Assembly (NCBI GenBank): GCA_903642235.1
Contig: CAHJWL010000003.1
Location: forward strand, 186,001 to 250,000
Direction: 5' to 3'
Source: Acidobacteriaceae bacterium
GTDB lineage: Bacteria; Acidobacteriota; Terriglobia; Terriglobales; Acidobacteriaceae
DNA: 64,000 nucleotides
Shown here in pieces: positions 55,145 to 64,000 of this stretch. Position numbers and translations under genes: made by a program. Numbering within the stretch: the first letter of the stretch is position 1; every line of letters starts with the position of its first letter. The notes beneath the pieces are model-generated. The model did no database searches. It was not told where the DNA came from and worked only from the letters and a program-made list of their open reading frames with translations.

Positions 55145-57415
55145 TCACGCACTTTGAAGCGAGGGCCGCAGATCTCGTGCGGCTGTGACGAGATTGGTGA
55201 GGGCCTCCGTGGTCTCGGGCCATTGACGTGTCTTAAGACCGCAGTCTGGATTGACCCAGACCTGGTCGGGACGCAGAACCTTGAGTGCGAGCTCGAGCAG
55301 GGACTTCATCTCCGCCGTTGATGGAACGCGGGGCGAATGAATGTCATACACACCGGGTCCAATCTCGTTCGGATATCCGTGCTTTTTGAAGGCGTCAAGC
55401 ATCTCCATCTTTGACCGGGCGCTCTCCATGGAGATAACGTCTGCATCGAGGGCAGCAATGGATGGGAGAACGTCTTCAAACTCGCAGTAGCACATGTGCG
55501 TATGGATCTGCGTACCGTTCTCGACATCCGTAGTGGCAAGGCGGAAGGCTTTGACCGCCCAGTCAAGATAGGTCTGCCAGTCCTTGCGTCGAAGCGGAAG
55601 ACCCTCGCGGAGAGCGGGCTCATCGACTTGAATGATCCGGATGCCAGCGGCTTCAAGGTCCGTGACCTCTCCACGGAGGGCAAGCGCGATCTGCCACGCC
55701 GTATCCTTCTCGGGAATGTCGTTGCGGACAAAGGACCACTGCAGGATGGTGATCGGGCCGGTGAGCATACCCTTCATCGGCTTATCCGTGACGGAGCGCG
55801 CAAAGCTCGACCACTTAATGGTCATCGGTGCCGGGCGCGAGACATCGCCGTAAATGACCGGGGGTTTCACGCAGCGGGAGCCATAGGACTGCACCCAGCC
55901 GTTCTCGGTAAAAGCAAAGCCGGCCAGATGCTCGCCGAAGTACTCGACCATGTCGTTGCGCTCGAATTCACCATGAACAAGAACGTCGAGGCCGATGGCC
56001 TCCTGTTTGCGAACGCAATCCGTGATCTCTTTTGCGAGATAGTCGTGGTACTCGGCATCGGAGAGGTGTCCCTTTTTGTGCGCCGCACGCTTCGAGCGAA
56101 CCTCCGCGGTCTGCGGAAAGGATCCAATGGTTGTTGTGGGAAGCAGGGGAAGACCGAGTTCCTCGCGCTGAACCATGGCACGAGCGGTGTACTCATCTTT
56201 GCGGCGGAAGCTTTCGTCCTTGAGGTCGGCAAGCGCCTTGCGGACTGCCGGGTTGGTGCTGCTCTCAGCGGCCAGACGATCCTGGTTTCGTTTGCGGTTC
56301 TCGGCAAAAACGTCTTTGGCGGAGTCAGGACCCTGCGCAAGAGCAGCAAGCTCTTCAAGCTTCTGCTGCGAAAAGCTCAGCCAGCTCTTGATGCGCGGAT
56401 CAAGCAGATGCTCCTCTTCGGTGGTGTACGGCGTATGCAGCAGCGAGCAGGAGGTCGCGAGATGAACGCGCTCCGGTCCCAGCTTGCGGATGACATCAGC
56501 GAGCGAGGTCTGCAGAGCATCGAGGTTGGCCAGCCAGATGTTACGGCCTTCGATCACGCCAAGCGACAGAATCTGCTCTGGCGCGAGCTTGGCCGCTACG
56601 TCGTTCAACTGCTCGGGGGCACGAACGAGATCGATATGAAGACCCGCGGTTCCGAGCGAGGTCGCAAGCTCGAGATTGTCGCCCAGGGCGCCAAAGTAGG
56701 TGGTCAGCATGAGTTTGACCGGGAGCTTCGCGAGGGTCTCATACGCAGACTTGTAAGCGTCCACAAAGGCCGGCTCAAGATCCGTAACCAGGTGCGGCTC
56801 GTCGATTTGAATCCAGTCCGCACCGGCTGCATGCAAATCGTTGAGGATCGTCGTGTACACCGCAAGCAGCTGGGGCAGGAGCGAGAGCGGCGCGGTCCCG
56901 TCTTCGGACTTGCCCAGCAAAAGAAGAGAGATCGGCCCAATAACAACCGGCCGGGTGTGTATGCCGAGAGCCTTTGCTTCGTTGAACTCTCCAAGCGCCT
57001 TCGTGGTATTCGGCTGGAACGAGAGATCAGAGGTCCACTCGGGGACGAGATAGTGATAGTTGGTATCAAACCACTTGGTCATCTCCATCGCTGTCTGCTC
57101 GTTGGAGTTACGCGCCATCTTGAAGTAGCGATCGAGTGTGACCGGACCAGAACCGAATCGGGTAGGCGTCGCACCTACGAGGACGAGAGCATCAAGGACC
57201 TGATCATAGAACGAGAAGTCATTGGATGGAATGGACGTGATGCCCGCTGCCTGCTGCTGCTTCCAGTGACGCTCCCGAAGCCCCTTCGCGGTGGCGAGCA
57301 GACTCTCTTCTGTGGCCTTGCCGCGCCATAGATCTTCCAGTGCAACCTTCAATTCGCGACGGCGGCCGATCCTCGGAAAGCCAAGAACGGCAGTGGACAG
57401 CTGATGCGATGCCAT
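55145..57415 (-). CDS. metE: Cobalamin-independent methionine synthase MetE
   Basis: 756 residues, final methyl transfer from methyltetrahydrofolate polyglutamate to homocysteine. N-terminal duplicated barrel begins STAVLGFPRIGRRRELK; C-terminal catalytic barrel has TTTIGSFPQTAEVR, LVHGEFERNDMVEYF, and zinc ligands in HTHMCYCEFED (His, Cys), the Glu region and NPDCGLKTR (Cys). Length and motifs are complete. AGAGAGGA precedes the ATG; a TTG three codons earlier is less likely. The 147-nt leader shows no SAM or cobalamin riboswitch that I can recognise. Confidence 0.96.
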   Translation of the reverse strand: MASHQLSTAVLGFPRIGRRRELKVALEDLWRGKATEESLLATAKGLRERHWKQQQAAGITSIPSNDFSFYDQVLDALVLVGATPTRFGSGPVTLDRYFKMARNSNEQTAMEMTKWFDTNYHYLVPEWTSDLSFQPNTTKALGEFNEAKALGIHTRPVVIGPISLLLLGKSEDGTAPLSLLPQLLAVYTTILNDLHAAGADWIQIDEPHLVTDLEPAFVDAYKSAYETLAKLPVKLMLTTYFGALGDNLELATSLGTAGLHIDLVRAPEQLNDVAAKLAPEQILSLGVIEGRNIWLANLDALQTSLADVIRKLGPERVHLATSCSLLHTPYTTEEEHLLDPRIKSWLSFSQQKLEELAALAQGPDSAKDVFAENRKRNQDRLAAESSTNPAVRKALADLKDESFRRKDEYTARAMVQREELGLPLLPTTTIGSFPQTAEVRSKRAAHKKGHLSDAEYHDYLAKEITDCVRKQEAIGLDVLVHGEFERNDMVEYFGEHLAGFAFTENGWVQSYGSRCVKPPVIYGDVSRPAPMTIKWSSFARSVTDKPMKGMLTGPITILQWSFVRNDIPEKDTAWQIALALRGEVTDLEAAGIRIIQVDEPALREGLPLRRKDWQTYLDWAVKAFRLATTDVENGTQIHTHMCYCEFEDVLPSIAALDADVISMESARSKMEMLDAFKKHGYPNEIGPGVYDIHSPRVPSTAEMKSLLELALKVLRPDQVWVNPDCGLKTRQWPETTEALTNLVTAARDLRPSLQSA

Positions 57416-57562
57416 GTGGATCAAATCCTCTCTGTAGTGAAGTGCGATTGCTCCGGCGAGCGTCGTGTGTCATGACACCGTGCGGAGAGCCATGGGAGGG
57501 CAGCTACACCAGCGGCCCGGAACCCAGTCCCATCGACTTAGGATACATTGCCGACCACTTCG

Positions 57563-58900
57563 TCACCCTCGCGCCGGCCTTTTAACAGGTGCCAGACAGG
57601 AATCGCGAGCATAGAGCCCCAGCCCTTGCGCAACGGAGGTGAAAGCCTCGCCGAGCACCACGCGCGCCGAAGGAAAACGCTCCTCGAAAATACGCCGAAC
57701 CGCGGGAACAAAGCTGGTACCGCCCGTGAGAAAAACATGGTCGACCTCTGGCTGCGCAGTCCCGGTTGCTTTTAGAAGGGTGTCAATGGCGTGCCGTATG
57801 GCTGCAAGTTCTGGAGCAATCCATCCTTCGAAATCTGCGCGCAGGACGGTCGAGCGAAGGTTGACACCGGAGTCGCGAAAGCGGAACTCGCTGTTGTCCG
57901 CCGAAGAGAGAGCTACTTTTGTCTGCTGGACGGCTTGATGAAGGGCGTAGCCAAGGTCCTCGTCGACCAGGGTGATGAGAGCGTCTATCTGACGTTCTAT
58001 GGCTGGCTGGCTGGCCGCGCGAAGGCGGGCCGTTGCAAGAATCTGCTCGACGTTGCGGGTGCGCAGAAAGGAAAGATAGTGCCAGCGCTCAAGGTTGGCA
58101 TAGATCCAGGCAGGGACAGCAGGAAGCGGCTTGCCAAAGGAAATCACTGACGCCGACGAACCGAGAGCCGGCGCAACAAGATGGCGAATCAGCTTGGCAT
58201 CGAGTGCGTCACCAGCCAACCCGACACCCGCGGTGCCAAGGATCCGCTCGGACGATGACATCTGGCGGGCGCCGGGTCCGACACGGATCAGCGTGAAATC
58301 GGAGGTGCCGCCACCAAAATCGCCGATAAGAACAACTTCATCGTGATCGAGCGTCGCCTCGTAGGTGTATGCCGCGGCAACCGGCTCGGGAAGAAACTCA
58401 ACGTCTGTGAAACCCGCAGAACGAAGAGCGGCGGAGAGTCGATCGAGTGCGAAGGCATCGTCGGCCGCTGTCTCGGACGAGACGAAGTGAACCGGGCGGC
58501 CCACCACGGCGCGGGTCACCTCTGTGCCGAGGACAGCAGTCGCCTCGTCGCGAAGGTCTGCAAGAATGCGGCTGATCAGATCCTCAAGCGTGTATCGCCG
58601 CCCAAAAACCTCTGTGCCATTCAGAGAACGAACAGCGAGATAGCTTTTGAGCGACTGAATAAGACGGCCCGGTCGCTCAATCTGCGCGGCATGCCGCTGC
58701 AGATACTGATTGATCGCGGCTGGCCCGGTGAAAGCTTCTGTTGTGCTTCGACCGTTCGTCTGGTGCTGCTCAAGGTACAGCAGGGATCGAAAGGAAGGCG
58801 TACCCGCGTCGAAGCGAACCAACGTGGTGCCAGCATCGGATGCAAGCGCGATAGAGCTGTTCGTCGTGCCAAAGTCGAGCCCAATGGCTGGTGGCCGCAT
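57563..58900 (-). CDS. Hsp70-family protein (YegD-like)
   Basis: 445 residues covering an Hsp70 nucleotide-binding domain only: phosphate 1 GLDFGTTNSSIAL, phosphate 2 LIGDFGGGTSDFTL, adenosine VDHVFLTGGTSFVPAVRRIF. No substrate-binding domain or lid, as in E. coli YegD. Function is unknown; ATP-dependent folding or assembly is only presumed. ATG 58900 follows TAGTCT-GGAGAG, so it could be read as leaderless or by a weak Shine-Dalgarno. Divergence from DnaK indicates a paralogue, not the main chaperone. Confidence 0.85.
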   Translation of the reverse strand: MRPPAIGLDFGTTNSSIALASDAGTTLVRFDAGTPSFRSLLYLEQHQTNGRSTTEAFTGPAAINQYLQRHAAQIERPGRLIQSLKSYLAVRSLNGTEVFGRRYTLEDLISRILADLRDEATAVLGTEVTRAVVGRPVHFVSSETAADDAFALDRLSAALRSAGFTDVEFLPEPVAAAYTYEATLDHDEVVLIGDFGGGTSDFTLIRVGPGARQMSSSERILGTAGVGLAGDALDAKLIRHLVAPALGSSASVISFGKPLPAVPAWIYANLERWHYLSFLRTRNVEQILATARLRAASQPAIERQIDALITLVDEDLGYALHQAVQQTKVALSSADNSEFRFRDSGVNLRSTVLRADFEGWIAPELAAIRHAIDTLLKATGTAQPEVDHVFLTGGTSFVPAVRRIFEERFPSARVVLGEAFTSVAQGLGLYARDSCLAPVKRPARG

Positions 58901-59021
58901 CTCTCCAGACTAGAGCATTTCGTCTGACTCCGAATCTATGCCAGGCGCTGCTCCGCTGCTGACCGGGTTGAGGAGGAACAGACTCCTCTACGCCCTGAAC
59001 AGGAAGGCGCATGCGTTCTCC

Positions 59022-60674
59022 CTACCTGAAGCTTCCCCGCGTCAAGGTCGCAGGGCATACCTCTGGCGCAGCAACAAAAACTACTCCTCTGGGCAGATCG
59101 AAGGTCTTCAGGTCATGGCAGATTCTCGCGAGAGATGCGGGATCCGTGGCATAAAAGCCGACTGTCCGATCCGCAAAGACGATATTGCGCGCAAGCTTCC
59201 ACTGACCGACAGCAATCCAGCCGGGCGGCGTCATCAGGCGTTGAATGTAGCCCCAGTCTGTTTGCAGAATCGCGATCGGAGCCTTGTTTGAACTGGCCCA
59301 GACCGCCAGATCATTGGCTGTCATCGCATGACCTTCATGCAGGAGCTTGGCAGGCAGTTTGCTCGCAAGGCCGGCGGCATCCAGAAACCGGGCATGAGAG
59401 TAATAGGTCGCCGCACCCACGTCGTTGACGACCACTGCATCGTGATCAAAGAAACGCGCGACAAACCAGGCCATCTGAATGTGCTCCTCAAAGCGATCAA
59501 AGGACGCCATAGGACCGCGAACTACACCCACTGCGATCCGATACCCAAGAAAGGGCGCGATCGCAAGCCCCAGCAGCGCGGCAAGCGACAGCAGAAGCTG
59601 ACGGTCTCTGGGTAGCGCCAGAAAGCGGAAGCGAATGGTATGTTCCTCGCCGAAGTACGGGAAGGCGCAGAGGCTGGCAAATAGGAACAAAGCTACGAAG
59701 TAAGCGTCGTAGCGCATCAACCAGCGTGTGGGTGCAAATGCGAGATGCAGCGCGGTGATCACTGCGGACAGCAGCAGGATCAGCTGAGAGAGACTCCAGA
59801 GCCCGCGCTGCGGCCGCCATCGGAATGCGAGAAGTATTACGGGAAGCAGCAGAGCGGGCCGAAAGGTGCCGCCGGCGGTCTGCTCCCAAAGTCGCCCTGC
59901 CCAGGTGCCTCCGGTCGGCCGATTGACGCGGGCTTTCATCATGACGGAAAACGGAAGCCACAGGCCGCTGTGTCGGTAAGAGAAGATGCCGAACGCAATA
60001 GGTATCGCGGCCGCCGCCGCGGAGACCAGGACGGCCGAAACAACGCGGCGCCGCATGAGCAGCAGAACGACAACTGGGAGCAAACCAAAGACGGCCTCAT
60101 ACCGCAGAGCGCCGGCAAAAAAGGCAGCGGATCCTAGAGCGAACTGCAGGCGCGGACTGATGGGCTGCTCGAACGGCAGCACCAGGACCCGTGCCGCAAA
60201 GAGGATAAGCAAAAGCATGGACAAGGTCTGGGCTACGTGTTCCATGCCGATAAAGGCGAGGTTGGTGATGGGCGCGGCAAGGAGGATCAGCAGCAGGCTG
60301 AAAGTTCGGAAGAGGGGCGAGGATTGCGGCCTGACCAGTCGGAGGCCATAGTCGAGAACAAAACACAGAATGACACCGAGCAGCAGATTCAGGATCAGAG
60401 GTGTCAACAGGTGCGTACCGGCAAGCTTCGCGATCGCAGCCAGCAGCACCGTCCAGCCGGGCGAGGACGAGGCGCTGGCAAACTCACCCGGGTACAGGCC
60501 CCACGTACCGGAGGTGGCAAGGGTGCGCGCTAGAGCAAGGTGGATATAACTGTCATCCAGCGGATAGACAAACAGGCCCTGTGTGCTGTGCACGGTTGCC
60601 GCGACCATGAAAGCAAGCACGATGACGAAGAGACTGCTCGCAAAGACCGCTGGGTACCGTTTCACAGGGAGCAT
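59022..60674 (-). CDS. Polytopic membrane protein, GT-C glycosyltransferase-like
   Basis: 550 residues with about nine to ten hydrophobic helices and a C-terminal soluble portion. The first loop holds PLDDSYIHLALARTL, an acidic-pair motif typical of GT-C enzymes that take sugars from polyprenyl carriers. Further helices: LLTPLILNLLLGVILCFVLDYGL, LILFAARVLVLPF, LWSLSQLILLLSAVITAL. The C-terminal part ends LPRGVVFVAAPEVCPA. Likely adds sugars to envelope glycans; donor and acceptor unknown. It lies 36 nt after another GT-C-like gene on the same strand, so the two may share a transcript. Confidence 0.72.
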   Translation of the reverse strand: MLPVKRYPAVFASSLFVIVLAFMVAATVHSTQGLFVYPLDDSYIHLALARTLATSGTWGLYPGEFASASSSPGWTVLLAAIAKLAGTHLLTPLILNLLLGVILCFVLDYGLRLVRPQSSPLFRTFSLLLILLAAPITNLAFIGMEHVAQTLSMLLLILFAARVLVLPFEQPISPRLQFALGSAAFFAGALRYEAVFGLLPVVVLLLMRRRVVSAVLVSAAAAAIPIAFGIFSYRHSGLWLPFSVMMKARVNRPTGGTWAGRLWEQTAGGTFRPALLLPVILLAFRWRPQRGLWSLSQLILLLSAVITALHLAFAPTRWLMRYDAYFVALFLFASLCAFPYFGEEHTIRFRFLALPRDRQLLLSLAALLGLAIAPFLGYRIAVGVVRGPMASFDRFEEHIQMAWFVARFFDHDAVVVNDVGAATYYSHARFLDAAGLASKLPAKLLHEGHAMTANDLAVWASSNKAPIAILQTDWGYIQRLMTPPGWIAVGQWKLARNIVFADRTVGFYATDPASLARICHDLKTFDLPRGVVFVAAPEVCPATLTRGSFR

Positions 60675-60710
60675 GAAGATAGCGCAAGTATAAAGGAACG
60701 GCAGGACGGC

Positions 60711-62336
60711 TTACTGCGCGGGCGTAGAGCAGGTCTCGGTAACAGGCGACGTCACACGTTTACAAAGATCCTTCGCAGGGGCAAGCAGCGGACTGCCATT
60801 GCGAATATAGATGCGATACGCAGGAAGCTGAGAATCGAGCAGTCGTGCCGGCGTTCCGTCCACCGAAAAGCTTCGCGAGAGAATGGGCGTGTAGCTCGTT
60901 GCCAGGACGTTGCGAAAGAGCGGCCAACTATCGAGCTTCATGTACGTGTTCTCACCTTGGAACCACTGATTGCCAAAGACGATGACCTCAAAGGGATGGC
61001 TCTCAAAAAGCTTTCTAAACCGCTCGCGGTAATAGGTGACCGCAGAGGACGGCGACGGAGAGAACAGCAGCAGATCCCCTGTATAGCCGGTCGCCTGCAG
61101 AATGCCGTCATGATAGAGCGCGCTGTAGCAGCCATATGTCAGGTCAAAGCACTGCACCTCGGACTGCAGCTGTTGTGTGCCCAGCGAAGCGAGGTCCAGC
61201 GCAAGACGTCGCGACATGTCCTGAGAAAAGTCCGCGCGGGTATTCTGCAAAGTCATCCGAACGTAGTGGGGAAGGCTGAGAGCGCAGGTGAGGAAGAGAC
61301 CTCCTGACGCAACATAGGGTGCGATTCCCTTCCGGCGAAAGCCGCTGAAGAACTCAATCCCCAGCAGAAGCAGAAGAAACGCCAGAAAAGGATAGCGATG
61401 ATAGGGGTATCCCTTTCGCTGCGCGTAATAAGACATCGCACCAAAAGCAAGACCGACCAGCACGAGCCACTGTTCGTAGTTCCACCGTCTTCGAACCGCC
61501 AGCAGAAGGCCGAACGGCACCAGCAGAAGCAAATTAATCGGCAGCAGCAAACGGGTGAGAACACCATAGCCGAGCTGCTGCAAAGCGACATAGGAAGGCA
61601 AGAGCCGCCCCGTGACGAAGAGAAACGAACCGACGGCACGGAAGTGGAAGAGGAAGAGGAACACGAGACCGCCGGCAGCCAGCAGGCCGAGAAGCAGAAA
61701 CGCAACGTCACGGGCCGCAGCATGGCCCTGCCGGCGAAGAAGGAACCAGACCGCAGCCACAAAGCAGCCGGCAAGAGGGAGAACAGTCGGCTTGATGTCG
61801 ATCGAGAGACCGAGGAGAAAGCCGGCAGGCAGCAGCCAGAGTGGACGATACCCCCGCAGTGCGGTCAGAAGCATGGCGAGCGCGGCGAAAAGCAGCGTTG
61901 TCATGACCTGCTCCCGCTCCCCTGCAAACTTCGGGCCGTCACTCGCATGCAATACCGTAAACATCAGCCCGCCGTAGAGGCCGCCGCGCCAGTCATAGGG
62001 CCGGGCAATCACTATCATCGAAGCGGTGAGCAACAGATCGAGAGCGACATCGTAGGCACGCCAGCCAACATCACCGCTGCCAAATACCTTGATCGAGAAA
62101 CTCTCGGCAAGGTAAGCACCCGGCATATTGCTGTCCGTGATATCGGCGTAAGGCCGCATCCCGTGATCGATGAGAAAAGTGACGTAGTGCATTACAGCTG
62201 CGTCCCAGGTAACGATCCAATGCCTTGAGATCCACCAGCAGATGAGGGCTGCCGCAACTAGAAGAAAAACCACTAGCCCACGAACGAACGAAATGGCACG
62301 AGCCTCGCCTGCTTGCTCGACGGAATCTTCTGTCAT
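60711..62336 (-). CDS. Polytopic membrane protein, GT-C glycosyltransferase-like
   Basis: 541 residues with about nine helices (for example FVRGLVVFLLVAAALICWWISRHW, DVAFLLLGLLAAGGLVFLFLFHF). First loop WDAAVMHYVTFLIDHGMRPYADITDSNMPGAY has Asp residues where GT-C enzymes keep the catalytic carboxylate, and EREQ follows in the second loop. The C-terminal soluble part is about 150 residues with several Cys (QCFDLTYGC). I take ATG 62336 (MTEDSVEQ); 62405 would overlap the DUF885 stop. Function inferred from topology and motif only. Confidence 0.68.
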   Translation of the reverse strand: MTEDSVEQAGEARAISFVRGLVVFLLVAAALICWWISRHWIVTWDAAVMHYVTFLIDHGMRPYADITDSNMPGAYLAESFSIKVFGSGDVGWRAYDVALDLLLTASMIVIARPYDWRGGLYGGLMFTVLHASDGPKFAGEREQVMTTLLFAALAMLLTALRGYRPLWLLPAGFLLGLSIDIKPTVLPLAGCFVAAVWFLLRRQGHAAARDVAFLLLGLLAAGGLVFLFLFHFRAVGSFLFVTGRLLPSYVALQQLGYGVLTRLLLPINLLLLVPFGLLLAVRRRWNYEQWLVLVGLAFGAMSYYAQRKGYPYHRYPFLAFLLLLLGIEFFSGFRRKGIAPYVASGGLFLTCALSLPHYVRMTLQNTRADFSQDMSRRLALDLASLGTQQLQSEVQCFDLTYGCYSALYHDGILQATGYTGDLLLFSPSPSSAVTYYRERFRKLFESHPFEVIVFGNQWFQGENTYMKLDSWPLFRNVLATSYTPILSRSFSVDGTPARLLDSQLPAYRIYIRNGSPLLAPAKDLCKRVTSPVTETCSTPAQ

Positions 62337-62367
62337 TGTCAATGCAGTTCTCTTAAGGCGCAGAGGG

Positions 62368-64000
62368 TTAAGACTTCGTTCGCTCGAGGGGTATGAACTC
62401 TTCAAACACGGCCTTTCGCATCAGGTCGGGCGGTAAGAGCCCCTGAGCAAGAATGAAGTCATGAAAGCGACGCAGATTGAACTTTGCACCGAGGGCGGCT
62501 TCCGTCTCCTGGCGGAGGTCCAGCAGCCGGGTGTAACCGTAGAAGTAGCTGTTTGCCTGCCCCGGCGACTTGGTTGTGTATCGCTCCACCTCTGAGCTGG
62601 CAAAGGCGTCCGAGAGCACAACATCGTGCAGCAGGATCTGCTTGGCCTGCTCCGGAGTGATCTTGCCGGACTGCAGCTCGGGATCAAGAAAGGCCCGTGC
62701 AGCGCGCAGAAGGCGCAGGTCCAGCGAGGCCAGCTGGCCCTCGACCGGCATGTAGGGCTTGATCAGGTACTCGGAGTAGAGCCCCCACCCTTCGACATTT
62801 GTCGAGTTGAAAGCATAGAGCGCGCGGGCCAAGGAGACACCCTGCTCCACCATGGAATCGAACTGCAATTCATGGCCGGGTCGAGCCTCGTGAGCGGTCA
62901 GCGTCCAAGCGACGGCGTCGTAGGTAAAGTCATCGAAAACCTTCGCCTTCGCACCCTCCGCCGCAGGCAGGTTAAGGGGAAGAATGAAGACGCCGCGCTG
63001 GCCCGTGTTGTGCAGAAACGGCGGCGACTGCATATGGGGCGCGGGCACCTGTGCCGTCTCAGCCGCGGTCGCGAGGCGGATAACAGCCGGCCGTGTTGGA
63101 AGCGTGACGATCTCGTGCGCCGTGATGAGGCCCTCGATCTGGTGAAGCCGCGCCTCATAAAACGAAAGGATGGCGTCGCCGGTAATCTGCTGCCTCTTCA
63201 GTTCAGCAAGGACCGAGCGATAGTCGGTGGAGGCAAAGTGATGCTCCCTCGCTACCGCTGCTGCAAGCGGCGCCATCTCTGCCTGGATGGCGCTGAAAGA
63301 AGCATGGGCCTGCGCGGCAAGCTTGTCCGGGGAGAGATCGACACCGTAGCCTTCAAGCGCCAGCGCGTAGTCGGCCGGATCGAGGCGGAAATCGCTTCGC
63401 GCCTTTGGCAGCACCGTGGCCCGTTGCCACGCGTCGTAGCCCGCAAGCTCTGTCTTCAGGCGGGCATACGCCGGTTCCCAGCCCGTCAGCTTGTACTTGC
63501 GGAAGAGATCGGCAATGCCGTCGATATAGTTGCCATTCCGCGCCAGCTCCGTCTCCATGCGGAGACGTGACGGATATGTCACACCGGGCCTGGCCATATG
63601 CGCCAGAACGAGAGTGCGGGCGAGATCCGGGAGCGGTGTGTACCCGGGCTCAAGACCGGCATACTTCTTGAGTCGTACCACGGCGGCCCCGCGGCGTTCG
63701 GGCGCGGTCTGATCATCGAGCAGGGCCTGCAGACCGGAAAAGACCACCTCACTCGCATTCAGGAACGGCACCGTATGCGCTCGGTCGTAGTCCTCGCGAC
63801 GGAAGCTGTAATCTGTGGCGTGGATGAGAATGCGCACGTCCTGAAGGACGCGAGGGTCTTTCTCGGTTGCGAGCGACGCCGTCAGCCGTTTAAGTACGAT
63901 CTCAGTCTCAGCCCGCTCCTGATCCTCATCTGCCTGGGTAAGGACAGAGATCTTCGTGTCGTAGGCAGCCAGTCCCTCCGCACTCGCGCCTTCGGGCGAA
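62368..64000 (-). CDS. DUF885-family protein, 3' part (5' end outside window)
   Basis: The open frame runs from the stop at 62368 to the window edge without interruption, about 544 residues; the N terminus is missing. The C-terminal third carries TAHEARPGHELQFD, a HExxPGHxxQ motif like those of zinc metallopeptidases of the M32/thimet-like fold, with a downstream Glu in NVEGWGLYSE. DUF885 proteins are usually exported and about 600 residues long. A dipeptidase or carboxypeptidase function is plausible but not proven. Confidence 0.85.
   Translation of the reverse strand, partial: SPEGASAEGLAAYDTKISVLTQADEDQERAETEIVLKRLTASLATEKDPRVLQDVRILIHATDYSFRREDYDRAHTVPFLNASEVVFSGLQALLDDQTAPERRGAAVVRLKKYAGLEPGYTPLPDLARTLVLAHMARPGVTYPSRLRMETELARNGNYIDGIADLFRKYKLTGWEPAYARLKTELAGYDAWQRATVLPKARSDFRLDPADYALALEGYGVDLSPDKLAAQAHASFSAIQAEMAPLAAAVAREHHFASTDYRSVLAELKRQQITGDAILSFYEARLHQIEGLITAHEIVTLPTRPAVIRLATAAETAQVPAPHMQSPPFLHNTGQRGVFILPLNLPAAEGAKAKVFDDFTYDAVAWTLTAHEARPGHELQFDSMVEQGVSLARALYAFNSTNVEGWGLYSEYLIKPYMPVEGQLASLDLRLLRAARAFLDPELQSGKITPEQAKQILLHDVVLSDAFASSEVERYTTKSPGQANSYFYGYTRLLDLRQETEAALGAKFNLRRFHDFILAQGLLPPDLMRKAVFEEFIPLERTKS

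Noticed and set aside
55496..57331. 611-codon open frame antisense to metE
   Set aside because: It is a compositional shadow of GC-rich metE; the protein is highly charged without domains, and metE on the other strand is complete.
57416..57562. Riboswitch in the metE leader
   Set aside because: I looked for SAM-I, SAM-II, SAH and cobalamin riboswitch cores and saw none. A covariance search would be decisive.

Overview
The window is a 64 kb stretch of GC-rich bacterial chromosome that I read as coming from an acidobacterium of the Terriglobus/Edaphobacter/Granulicella type. The basis is the mixture of gene families, the F0 genes standing apart from F1, the small secreted Cys-rich and beta-barrel-like proteins, and the NAGS-like GNAT gene attached to argH. 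The genus is inference. It looks like core chromosome: I see no insertion sequence, prophage, integrase or CRISPR array.

Layout. 1-7959 (+): the arginine block argR(3' end)-argC-argB-argD-argF-argG-argH-NAGS-like GNAT, mostly with overlapping stop and start codons. 8015-10870 (-): an F0 cluster (AtpZ, AtpI-like, atpB, atpE) without F1 genes, followed by an ABC ATPase. 11002-16899: an LprI-like protein, an enlarged lysS, an Rrf2 regulator, a YmdB-type phosphodiesterase and secreted proteins. 17384-23919 (+): smc, a membrane protein, purC, cvpA and a small Fis-type regulator. 24027-27441: an orphan secretin tail-to-tail with a PAS histidine kinase. 27623-27836: tRNA-Gly and tRNA-Cys. 28068-32856 (+): an FeS photolyase with a repeat-derived insertion, a Cys-rich/beta-barrel pair, and larE-larB for the nickel-pincer cofactor. 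32923-36296 (-): glycosyltransferase, uxaE, gluconokinase and SDR. 36442-36597: a candidate small RNA. 36627-45321: a PCYC-motif protein, a degenerate SGNH hydrolase, tmRNA, NDH-2, an amidohydrolase, two EamA transporters and an HtrA protease. 45530-49261: a peptidoglycan-binding protein and a motility-type regulatory set (fliA, a sigma54 activator without a DNA-binding domain, an OmpR-type regulator). 49499-57415: lexA, a glycosyltransferase, a GH36 alpha-galactosidase, a SYLF protein and metE. 57563-64000 (-): an Hsp70-like protein, two GT-C-type membrane proteins and the 3' part of a DUF885 protein.

How the parts fit. The arginine block covers glutamate to arginine except the deacetylation or transacetylation step (argE/argJ not here). 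uxaE, gntK and the SDR overlap and look like a sugar-acid catabolic unit. fliA is preceded by a full-consensus sigma54 promoter, and the gene upstream encodes the matching type of activator.

The most interesting signals are: (1) about a dozen genes whose start codon lies 6-8 nt after a TANNNT hexamer, the signature of leaderless transcripts, while the remaining genes have Shine-Dalgarno sites; (2) a promoter-hairpins-terminator unit at 36442-36597 that looks like an undescribed small RNA; (3) the sigma54-fliA arrangement; (4) extra segments inside conserved proteins, including an AT-richer one in LysS and one in a photolyase built from a duplicated, REP-like sequence; (5) an SGNH hydrolase that has lost its catalytic Asp and His.
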